NCBI GenBank assembly: GCA_013076295.1
Contig: RQOL01000658.1
Location: 3,412,353-3,476,352, forward strand
Source of the DNA: Sanderia malayensis
Taxonomy: Eukaryota > Cnidaria > Scyphozoa > Semaeostomeae > Pelagiidae
Length of the DNA: 64,000 nucleotides
Reading direction: 5' to 3'
Shown: positions 50,341-64,000 of the stretch, in pieces
Position numbering within the stretch: position 1 is the stretch's first letter
Layout of the letters: each line of letters opens with the position of its first letter
Made by a program: the position numbers and the translations under genes
The notes under the pieces: model-generated
Seen by the model: only the letters and a program-made list of their open reading frames with translations
Databases searched by the model: none
Told to the model about the DNA's origin: nothing

Positions 50341-51112
50341 CAAATTGATCAAAACACAAAGTAAATGTCCTCATCGGGTTTTGAACCAGTGGTCTCGAGA
50401 TTAGTGTGCAGGTAAGTTACCGGTAGTCTACAGGAGCGGTCCCTACAAATAGAGAATAGTATGAGGTCAAAGGAATCAACGCACAATATTATAGTCATCC
50501 TTCTCTCGCTTATTTTAGTCATCTACAGTTACGTTCTGCATACATCCGTGGTGCCATATTTGAAAGTGGCCGGGCCGGCACAGCAAATCATTCGGTTAAC
50601 AAATAAAAGTATGCGCTTGACATACGACAGAAGCAAGCTAGCATCTAACCCTTTGAAATACTTCACTTTTCGGTGAAAGTTTAGTTGCATCTTAACAAGA
50701 AAATTTCAGCTCTATAGGAGTAATGGTTCATTTTAGTGGGCCCAGATCGCCCGCGGATAGCCATTTAAGTGACTTTATATTATTTTTTATCCTGAAAAAA
50801 TAAAAACTTTGAAAATGAGTTTGTATGTGGCATTTTGTGATAGGTTTATAACCCCCCCCCCCCCCTCGAATGAGCGCCTCCAAAAATGCCAAAAATAAAT
50901 AAGCCCCCAGGGGGCTGATTCGAGTACTTGCGGTAAGTCTGTAATCTTGCTGCGCAGTTAAAGCTGCTTCGCAGAGACCCCGATCTTGCATTTGCACACC
51001 ACAACAAAACTTCACTTGAGTGAACTTGAAGAAAGGCCGTTTTGTAACGAATTGAAATTCAAATTTTCCAGATAATGCTATGGACAATTTTTAATGGACC
51101 ATAAATGAAGTT
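50341..51112. other. Upstream region of the RBFOX gene
   Basis: It contains a C-homopolymer (about 50852-50865) next to a diverged family B repeat (CGAATGAGCGCC ... AATAAGCCCCCAGGGGGCTG, to about 50935). A tRNA-like B-box phrase near 50370 was judged insufficient. No promoter motif was identified with confidence. Confidence 0.4.
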
Positions 51113-55677
<4,565 letters not shown>

Positions 55678-55681
55678 AGAT

Positions 55682-55836
55682 GCTCGTGAATTAATCCTCG
55701 TCTGTACACCCTGTGGATTTGAAACAGGTGACTCATATCATGAATCAAGTAAGTGGTGCTCGTGAGTAACTACTCGTCTGTATACCCTGTGGATTTGAAA
55801 CAGGTGACTCATATCGTGGATAAAGTAAGTGGAGGT
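55682..55836. repeat. 76-bp tandem duplication
   Basis: Two copies start GCTCGTGA at 55682 and 55758 and share CCCTGTGGATTTGAAACAGG and GTGACTCATATC, with several substitutions between them. It lies immediately 3' of the RBFOX stop codon, likely in its 3' UTR. Confidence 0.8.
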
Positions 55837-57447
55837 TTCATTCGATATGCGCCATATTGCAAGCTTGTATTCGCATATTGTCAATTCGCAATGAGCAAAA
55901 GTGGTTATATGGCTGTACATCATAATTTTTCCAAGGCATATAAATGCGAATAATTCGAGGTTACTTTGCCAAGCTTTTCGGAATACAAGGGAGCATGTAT
56001 AATATTCCTGCATTTTTCTACGGTCGTACAAGTGTTTGTCGCATGACTCATGTCTGGATCTTACATGAAGTATTGCAACATTTTTTGTTTAAGACAGTGC
56101 AACCAAGTTATGATTCTTCTACGAATCACTGAGCTATGTTGTATCCAGAGATGCAATGCTACTGGCTTTAACCTGCCGGAGAGTGGAAGGAAAATATTAA
56201 TTCATAATACAATTCCTTGATTCAATTGAAGCTCAGAGCTCGACGAGCTTGATTTTCTTCTTTTGTTTTACCGAATTCGACTCATCTAATACCATCCCCA
56301 AGTCAATTACCAAAATTATTTTTGTCCTGTTCTGCAAAGTATTTGACTTTGTTAACTGCGCCAGCCAAGAGCTGTTAAATGCGACACAGTTACTGCTACA
56401 CACAAGAGAAAGACTGCAATCTTTTTATTCTGCTGAACTTGCCTATGAATGCAATTTCTCCCGCTTCGCTCCGTGATGTGATTTTCGGTAACTTCGCCAC
56501 ACCACCCCCCTGTTTCATTCTACCGCTTATCGATCAGGAATTTACCCAGCGCAGATTATCTCTTGAGATGGCAAGGGTGTGTATTGTACGAAAATAACAA
56601 GATTAAGATTACTGTGGTGGAGCGAATTTGGTTGGATTGGACTGCTTCTTTTATCCGTGAAGGATTTTGATCCTTCTGTTTACGCCTCGAGAGATCTTGG
56701 ACTTTGGACTCGTTATTACACATATGCAATCAAGCCTGCATAGCTCGAACTTGCGTTATTCAAACTCTATATGATTTGAATGAAATTCTTTGTCCCCTCA
56801 AGGATCACTAAAGAACCAATTGTAAGAAAGCGAACTTTTATAATTCGAACTTTTTGTAATTTGAACATTTTCATGCTCCCCAGGGTTTTTGAATTGAACA
56901 CAGTTGACTGTATATATAATATTGTGTTCTATATTTATTTTCCTTTAAAAGATTATTAAACACAGCTACTGTTTATGCTAGCTCTCCCAAAAATACTAAA
57001 GGATGGATTGCCTTGTTGATAGCCATTTCAGTATCCACTGATAATAAATCCTACAGCAAATGCTTTAAATTTTCATTATTGTTTCAAATGTTGAGTCATT
57101 CAGATAATGTTTATCGTTGTTTAACGCTTTTTATTCTTATCTCGCAAAAGTATTTCCTTCTTTCTGTTGGATTATAATTTTTAATGAAACCTTTGAAACT
57201 GTGAATTCAAATTGTGATTAATGTATTTCAAAACGCAATCACATATTTTGGCTTAGCTTTTTTCTTCGGTCCTGTGCGATTTATTTGTATGTTTCGTTAA
57301 TAGCTTAGCCTTTTGCGAGGGTCCTTTTCTGCCTTTCACATTTCTTTCTTTCTGCCTTCGTGGAGACTGTATGTTGGAACATCTAATGTTCGTTCCGCTG
57401 ATCAGAGTTCTTCATATAAAAGGACGAATTGTTCCATTGTCTGATAT

Positions 57448-57564
57448 ACCGTATTTCCTCTAGTTAGCGCCCACCCTCTTTTAAGCGCCCCCTCTAATAA
57501 GCGCCCACCAAGCTTTGCAAAGTATTGAATAAACGCCCAGGCGCTTATTAGAGGAAATACGGTG
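57448..57564. mobile_element. Hairpin MITE (family B type), 117 bp
   Basis: The left end ACCGTATTTCCTCTA-GTTAGCGCC is complementary to the right end GGCGCTTATTAGAGGAAATACGGT, giving about 24 bp of near-perfect terminal pairing. Inside are repeated AAGCGCC(C/A)CC units. No target duplication was evident. Confidence 0.75.
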
Positions 57565-58756
57565 CTTATGATTTGAGATTCTCGTTCAATGTCCGTTTAT
57601 TCCATGATCTAAAAGCACAAAAGTTTAGCTAGAACAATTGACGGTTTCTGACAGTATTGTTATTGTCATATGTCTGTTTGATATATCTATCTTTCCTCTA
57701 TGTTATTTCTATTGATGACTGAATACAATTGTTGTATGTATCCCCTGAAGGCTAAGTCCAGGTGGTGTTGCTATCAGCCACGCCCATTTGAAGTCATTCT
57801 TAATTCTTTACTTTTGTTCCAGTAATAAGTGGCTTATTGAAGGAGAAAGTCGTTCTCATCACACTACTACAGCCCCATTTCCACCCCAGTATAGCGATCC
57901 CCTTTAATTTACCAAGGTGACGCGACATAAATGATCTCGTTTCTTGAACTGTTTGTGTAGTATACAAAGAACCTTTGATTTGATCAAGCGAACTTGCGTG
58001 ATAAGAAAACTAAGTGACTATTGTTCTCTTCACATTTCGTCTTGCAGGTATTTCATTATGTTACTAATTTTTCAAAACGACGAAGAGGGAAAATGAAAGG
58101 GTTATCAGGACAGATTCTTCTCTTAACATTTGTTTTTAATGAGCCATTTTCCTCTGCGCACCTGGCCTGTCTTGTTTTCTTTTCTGTTCTTCGGAGCAAC
58201 CGACCAGATAAGTCTAAACCTGTCAGCCTGGAAATTGAATTTTCCTCAACCCACTTACACGCGTTAATACCTCTTTTTACTCATAAAAAAATGCAATTTC
58301 CAGAATAAATTTATATTTATTGCAAACCGCTTAGTCATGGCATTTAGACAATCCTCCAGATTTGCGCAAGGTACACGCGTCAGATAGTCTTAAAGGGACA
58401 AAACAACGGAACCCATAAGGTAATTTCTCTAATGAAGGCGTTTAGTATTAGCATATTTTGATTGCTTACTCAAGTGATCCTTATTTCATCTCAGTTGTTT
58501 ATAGGCGACAATCCTTCTTTTATTTCTCTTTCATTTATAGAATTCTCTTCTGAGATGTCTTTCCTGATTAGAAACCATCTCCCTGTTGTCTATACGAACA
58601 ACTCTATCTATCAGAGCTTTTTTCTTTCAAAGATGAATCATTTATTTTTAAGTACCTGCTTTTTTACCAGATATCTCATGTTTAGATTTCGACTGTCAAT
58701 TTGGTGAATTATACATTAATTGGCAAAATTTACTGCTACATGTAGCTATATATATA

Positions 58757-58890
58757 GCAAGAAAGTAGACTAATTCTCTGTTACTCTGAGTTTCATGCTT
58801 TCGCAATCATCAGATTTGCTTCTATTCTATTATTGCTCTGTACTTCTGTACATCGAGCACTGTGATGCCAGTATAGACAGTAAGAATCTG
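58757..58890. mobile_element. Second copy of the 9249-9470 element
   Basis: It shares AAGAAAGTAGACT, TTCTCTGTTACTCTGAGTTT, CATGCTTTCGCAA, GCTTCTATTCTATTAT and ATCGAGCACTGTGATGCCAG with the element in the large BTAF1 intron. Only one arm is preserved here. Confidence 0.75.
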
Positions 58891-60999
58891 TATAGATATA
58901 TACAGCTATATATACAGCTACCAATAAGTAATAGGCCTTTTCAGACACTATAAATACACCCGTTTTCACATTTTAAACTCTATACTTGGTCGTTCAACTT
59001 TCTCCACCGTGTAGCTATACCACCTCGCGTCTATAGCACCATCCTTTGCAGTTACCTATCCATCTTACGCTTCACCCTTGTCTGTTACTCATTGTGAGGT
59101 CATTCAAAACCTCGTTACCATGCATTGATTATAAAAATACAATCACTTAAATCGGACATCCTACTTTTTGAGGAGAGCGGTCTGCCTAAGTACTTAATTT
59201 ACGTGCCAATTAATTGGATCTCAAGGCATTGTATTATTGGGCAGTTGAAGAGGCTTTATATTGTCTGTCTCTCTTCTGTGATAACTTACTGCAGCAACGA
59301 TCTGCATGCCTCGATTTCAAAGCGTCAGGAAGCGACATGGAAATGAGATTACGTGCTTCGTTCGGATATCAGCTTCAGCGACGCGGGGACCTGCCGATCT
59401 TCCTGTCCTTTGCAATGATATTGCCAACTTTGAATGAAGCCATTGATGGGTATCAACTAAGCACTTTGGCTTATCACCGCTTAGTACCCATTCTGACCGT
59501 ATAGTCAATACGAAGGCATTGCCATCACACGATACCGACCCCTTTCAATTGCACACGGCAAACGACAAATTGACTTCATTTGTATTATTGCGTCTTTTGC
59601 AGATGAAATTATCTTGCATCCGAATCAGGTATTGTTTCCGTGTTTCAAAAGCAGCAATAACCACCGCATGCATTTGTCATTGTGCCATTTCGAATATGGA
59701 TGCCCGAAGCTGTCACCAAATTCAGGTCGAATTATAAACGGAGTTTTTCAATCCATGTTAAAGTTTGGATGTTAATGGTTAACGGATGTTAATGAAAGTT
59801 TGGTAATTGAGTTCAATCAACATCTTTAAAATGCTACTCTCGTACAATCTTTTTTTAAATTTCTGGATTTCTTTATGATGCCTTCTTGATGCTTTCCTCC
59901 TTTTCGCGTAAAAGCACGTACTGCAACTTTTAAATTTCAAAATTTCTTCATATCCAGGAGGTTGGGAGCTTAATAGAGGGTGGGGGCACTGATTGAATTC
60001 TGTACTGAGAACAAGGGGTTTTACGAAGACAGCCGCCTGTTTATTCAACGAGTCTCTGTGCTGTATTTAGCCATCTCTCAATCCATGGAGCGTTAATTGT
60101 TCCGATGTGATTGATGCGTGTTGCATTGAATTTCTTGTACAATTTTCTCGAACAGGTAAACACCGCTAAAATGCTTATTGAGTCATTGCCAATGCACGTG
60201 ACATGCGATGCGATAAGCATGCAGCAAGCAAGCGAGAGAAAGCTTAATACGTCACCTCGGCTTTCTGTTTATCCGGTGAAAAGGTTCGCGGATAATTGCT
60301 CTTGTGCACAACACGGAGGCACTCTATTGAGCCTCAGTCGAGCTCAGTCAAGCATCGGAGTCATCAAATTGGAGCCACGTGCAATTATATCTCCAAAGCA
60401 ACCCCTAGTTTACAGGCGTATATATACAGTTGATCAAGTGGCTCCGCCCTTTAGCACCGTTATTCACAATTTCTCCGTGTCGACCACATCTAGACGTCGC
60501 TTTGTATTGCCTCTAGTCTATTGCCATGAGTAAGGCACTAATATTGCATGCATCCTAATTGAACACGTTGAATACGGCAACCAGCGCACTACTCATTCCC
60601 GACCCCCTGGTCCATTATTGACTTTAATTCTCTTTTGAATACAGCAAAGCTCGTATCGTTATGGGCGCACAAAGGCGTTGGAGATCAACACTTGAATCTA
60701 ATTTGACTTTGTTTCGCATACGAATAAGATGACCACAATAACAAGGCTGATTCAATCTGAATTCTGTACACCGTACGCACAAACAACGATAACATCAGCC
60801 GAGGAATTGAAATACTCTACTGATTCAGCACTGTGTTTCGTTTGGCAGATTCTGCTCTTTCGATTTGCTTTCACATCGTTATCATCACGCGCCAGTAAGT
60901 TTTTGTGCATAAAATCGAAGTGCAGTGAACTAGGCTCGACAATAACGCCGTTTTGATCGATTACTGTGATGGTATTCAGCATTCGTAATCAACAACATC

Positions 61000-62661
61000 A
61001 TGATGTCATCTCGAAGCTCTGGTTGTAGTTATGATAGTAAACATGAGAAGCAACACCGTGGAAAGCTCATCCTTATTCGTCTTATCGTTTTGTTGTCGTG
61101 TTGTGGTCATATCAGCGTGGTCGTGGCAAAGTCGTTGGATTGTCCTGATGCCGGTTGTGTGCATGACCGAATGCTGCTGTTACCAGTTGCTGGTAAGCAG
61201 CGAAAGCGCGACCTACTCGATGCCCCAGCAGTCGATGATATCGACGATGCTACAGGTGTGAAGATCATGTCTGATGCTTCTGTTGTATCCGCTACTGCTA
61301 ATCATGTCGCTACTTCTGATCCCGTTGCTAATTCTAATGGTATGGCTGATGCCACAACAACGGGTGGTGATGCCTCTGGTCAGCCTGCTCATGCCGCACG
61401 TCTGTTGCGGCAGATACAAAAGTCAGCAGTACCACCAGCACTAAGGTTCCCAACAAACGGCCTTTCCTCTCGGCTGTCCTCGTCAGGAAACTCGCCTGAA
61501 CGATTCACCGTTGTTGTTGAAAACAGAAGGAAGAGGACGGAAAAGCAAATTGACACTTCACAAAATGTTGTTTCAAAACACGTTGAGCTTTCATCCACGA
61601 TGATTAACTTCCCCGACCATAAAAACGATCGTGTTAATAATCATGGTAAGTCGCAAGTGTCCAACAGTAATCAGTCGGACGAAATCTCCGCGAGGCGAAA
61701 CGATTTCCCGAAATCACATCGTGTTTCCGACATATTGCATCGCCATCCTAGCAATGTCACAGAAAATGCTGCGAGCAACAGCAAGAGCAAGCTGCCTACA
61801 AACTTCGTGAAACGATTACCCCAGGCATTGATTATCGGGGTGAAAAAAGGGGGCACTAAAGCCTTGCTGACTTTCCTCAGTGCTCACCCCGATATTCGCA
61901 GTTGCAAGAAGGAAGTTCACTTTTTCGACAAGTACTACGACAAAGGCATGCAGTGGTACCGAGAGAAGATGCCCCGTTCTTACCCTCACGAATTGACAAT
62001 AGAAAAAAGTCCTCGATATTTTATCACAGGACAGGCTCCCAAGCGAATATACGAAATGTCGCCGAATATCAAGTTGATTCTGATTCTCAGGGACCCCACA
62101 AACCGAGCCATCTCCGACTACGTCCACATGAAGACGAGAAAGAAACGACTCCAAATTAACGACAGTTTAGAATCTCTGGTATTTGGGATTAATGGCTCAC
62201 AGACAAGCATGAACAAGACGAAACAACAAGAAGAGACAACAAAAAATCGCCGTGTTGTTGTTATTGATAAAACGTCTTCGTTCATTCGCAACAGCATTTA
62301 CTCCGTGCACTTGAAGAAATGGTTTCGCTATTTTCCACGTGCGAACATCCACTTCGTCAACGGTGACACGCTGATTTCGAGCCCTGCGGAGGAGTTGAGG
62401 AAGGTGCAACAGTTTCTGCACTTGCAACCACTTGTGGACGAAAGCAATTTCGTCTACAACGCGACGAAGCGGTTTTATTGTGTACGCAAAACCCTGCATG
62501 ATCGCCAGACGAAAGCGGCAAACGTGGTTTGTTTGGGAAAATCAAAAGGACGTGAACACCCCGCCGTGAGTGATAGTACTCTGAATGCGATGCGAGATTT
62601 CTATAGGCCGTATAATGAAGAATTGTACAAGCAGACGGGAGTGAACTTCGGATGGCTGTGA
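61000..62661 (+). CDS. HS3ST: Heparan sulfate glucosamine 3-O-sulfotransferase
   Basis: A single exon of 553 residues. It transfers sulfate from PAPS to the 3-OH of glucosamine in heparan sulfate in the Golgi. It is a type II membrane protein: basic residues 14-22, then anchor 23-43, a long S/N/D-rich stem to about 270, then the sulfotransferase domain. 5'-phosphosulfate loop VKKGGTK at 281-287; KEVHFFD with the catalytic Glu at 305; 3'-phosphate site RDPTNRAISDY with R364 and S372; the conserved disulfide pair C494 and C511; and SKGREHP at 515-521, a 3-OST hallmark. The stem, about 225 residues, is much longer than in the short vertebrate isoforms. A variable Asn/Lys-rich loop (about 405-425) is inserted before the SSFIRNSIYSVHL segment. 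The ATG at 61003 is an equivalent start. An AATAAA at 62830 is a likely poly(A) signal. Confidence 0.95.
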   Translation: MMSSRSSGCSYDSKHEKQHRGKLILIRLIVLLSCCGHISVVVAKSLDCPDAGCVHDRMLLLPVAGKQRKRDLLDAPAVDDIDDATGVKIMSDASVVSATANHVATSDPVANSNGMADATTTGGDASGQPAHAARLLRQIQKSAVPPALRFPTNGLSSRLSSSGNSPERFTVVVENRRKRTEKQIDTSQNVVSKHVELSSTMINFPDHKNDRVNNHGKSQVSNSNQSDEISARRNDFPKSHRVSDILHRHPSNVTENAASNSKSKLPTNFVKRLPQALIIGVKKGGTKALLTFLSAHPDIRSCKKEVHFFDKYYDKGMQWYREKMPRSYPHELTIEKSPRYFITGQAPKRIYEMSPNIKLILILRDPTNRAISDYVHMKTRKKRLQINDSLESLVFGINGSQTSMNKTKQQEETTKNRRVVVIDKTSSFIRNSIYSVHLKKWFRYFPRANIHFVNGDTLISSPAEELRKVQQFLHLQPLVDESNFVYNATKRFYCVRKTLHDRQTKAANVVCLGKSKGREHPAVSDSTLNAMRDFYRPYNEELYKQTGVNFGWL

Positions 62662-63812
62662 AGCGATTGTCTACGGCCAACATTGAATTCGTTCAGAGAA
62701 AGAGAGAGAGTCATAATCTGCCGATAATGGGCGTATTAAATTGTGAGACTGAATTGTCTTGGCAATTGCATGCGTTTGTTTCTTGTTTGCAGCAATATAA
62801 CCGGTTGTGGCTAAAGAAAAGTTTACAGCAATAAAGCTGAACATCGCAGTAGGAGGGCAAATCGTTTACAGCAATGTAATTGCGCATCGCTGCTGCGTAG
62901 GAGCAGTTTTATCTGTGACGTCGTAACAAATCACAGCAATGATGCAATGCTCAAATACTCCATCAGATGATAAATAGTGGCTTGCTTGCAAACGATATTA
63001 TCCATTGCTTGATATTGGACTCATAAGTTACCCAGAATTTTTAAACTAGAAATGTTTCTATGATTATAATCCGATTTTATTTGAAGAAATGTACATACAT
63101 TTTTGTATATATATATATGTTTGTATCTATCGATATTTTACGTTTTTTATTTGTGATATCAGTGCTTCCTCCCACCCCTAAACCAGACCTTGATATTTTT
63201 TAATGTGTTGCATAGTGTGTTGCACACTGTGCAAGCGCGTGTTGTCATGCAATGCAAGGTGCTTTGGACATTGGCAAGTTCTTGTGCATTTTGCAAGATA
63301 CATAGAAATAAAACCCTATAAATGTATCTCTTGCGACTATAGCAAATTATTTTATTAAAGCTGACTAATCTTTGCGCCATTTTGCTATTAGTGCGCATGC
63401 TACATAGGAAATTGTGTATGTTTCAAAATAAGCACTTCTCCAGGGAACCCGCACCCACGTGGCTAGGGGGGCTTCAAAGATAGGCTTAAAAAACTATGAC
63501 AGTAAAGAACTTTTTTACGTGAAAAAGGGCATTTCTCTTATTAAAAAGGCCACGTTTCTACTCTAGAAAGCTATTTTTCAAAGCTTCGGTTCATATTCCA
63601 TTCAGCAGTTGCGAAGCAAATTTGAGTAGGGCTCTGCGGGGTAGCTTTGGTACATCAGCCGCCCTTTGCCCCAGTGTTGTTGATGTTGTCGTTATTTCTC
63701 ATGCTGTCAGTTTGTTAAATGTTTAATCAGAGTGATAAAGACGACACCACCAAAGGATCATGAAAATAAATGTATGCTAATTTGCTGTGTAAGTGTGCAA
63801 AATTTTGTTGGT
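62662..63812. other. Intergenic region before the right-edge gene
   Basis: AT-rich with a short TATA repeat (about 63108-63118). No coding exon or repeat family was recognised apart from a few homopolymers. Confidence 0.4.
62830..62835 (+). terminator. Poly(A) signal for the sulfotransferase
   Basis: Canonical AATAAA lies 169 bp after the stop codon, with GT-rich sequence further downstream. It is the first canonical hexamer after the stop that I noticed. Confidence 0.45.
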
Positions 63813-64000
63813 ATGAACTGCAGTAAACAGAGACTATATGTTCTATTTATTCTTCTTGTTTTATTGACTTTAATTTATATTTCGTTTGTTTACGAAATAC
63901 CACGGGGCGTTCAGAGGGCCTTGTTTTCAAGACCTGCTTCTTCAAACGAAAAGAGAATAGCATCAGAGGATACTGGAGGTGCAGCTCAAATTACTATACC
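63813..64000 (+). CDS. Type II membrane protein, N-terminus only (cut by the right edge)
   Basis: The ATG at 63813 opens a frame that stays open to the window end (62 codons). It starts MNCSKQRLY, then a strongly hydrophobic segment of about 18 residues (VLFILLVLLTLIYISFVY, 10-27), then a polar stem. Short cytoplasmic tail, signal anchor and stem are the usual layout of Golgi glycosyltransferases and sulfotransferases. The catalytic part is outside the window, so the family is unknown. Its place in tandem behind the sulfotransferase, same strand, makes a second carbohydrate-modifying enzyme possible but unproven. It could also be a false ORF. Confidence 0.5.
   Translation, partial: MNCSKQRLYVLFILLVLLTLIYISFVYEIPRGVQRALFSRPASSNEKRIASEDTGGAAQITI

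Larger units (their letters stand above)
55678..60999. other. Long intergenic region, RBFOX / HS3ST
   Basis: It contains the RBFOX 3' UTR, a 76-bp tandem duplication (55682-55836), a CGAACTT-rich repeat (56736-56911), a hairpin MITE (57448-57564) and a dispersed-element copy (58757-58890). Scattered ORFs up to 140 codons (60111-60533) show no recognisable domain. Non-coding exons of the flanking genes could be present but cannot be told from sequence alone. Confidence 0.5.

Noticed and set aside
50365..50440. tRNA gene suggested by a GGGTTTTGAACC-type B box
   Set aside because: No A box at proper spacing and no cloverleaf; at most a tRNA-derived repeat.
60111..60533. 140-codon plus-strand ORF upstream of the sulfotransferase
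   Set aside because: No domain, no signal and unremarkable composition; probably random or 5' UTR.

Overview
This is a stretch of animal nuclear genome. All major genes are split by GT-AG introns, and they encode a MARF1-type germline ribonuclease, BTAF1/Mot1, casein kinase 1, the ciliary protein IFT56, RBFOX and a heparan sulfate 3-O-sulfotransferase. Telomere-type TTAGGG motifs, many short inverted-repeat transposons, minor-spliceosome introns and AT-rich introns rich in microsatellites fit an early-branching metazoan such as a cnidarian. That placement is inference; nothing here fixes the species. Exon models below were built by reading splice sites and checking phase by hand.

Layout. 1-5110 (minus): 5' part of a MARF1-like gene, cut by the left edge, with a hAT-type element and other repeats in one intron. 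5346-6024 (plus): RNASEH2C, divergent from MARF1 across 235 bp. 6774-34247 (minus): complete BTAF1, about 41 exons and about 1,878 codons. Its last-but-one splice spans a 10.7-kb intron (7652-18359) that carries an unrelated plus-strand gene whose product has a textbook BH3 motif, and a perfect 663-bp tandem duplication carrying a 2A-like ribosome-skipping motif. 36272-40398 (minus): casein kinase 1 delta/epsilon. 41415-41819 (plus): intronless histone H2A.X with a replication-type 3' stem-loop. 42189-48761 (minus): IFT56/TTC26, 554 codons, the length I recall for the human protein. 48970-50340: satellite built on telomere hexamers. 51113-55677 (plus): RBFOX-type splicing factor. 61000-62661 (plus): heparan sulfate 3-O-sulfotransferase. 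63813 to the right edge (plus): start of another type II membrane protein.

The genes do not form a pathway; this is ordinary dispersed metazoan gene order. The most interesting items are the nested BH3-only candidate, the 2A-bearing tandem duplication, the telomere-repeat satellite between two divergent genes, two U12-type introns in the BTAF1 core, the RRM/CCCH N-terminus on the MARF1-like nuclease, the histone stem-loop on an H2A.X gene, and a precisely nested pair of TA-flanked MITEs at 37147-37428.
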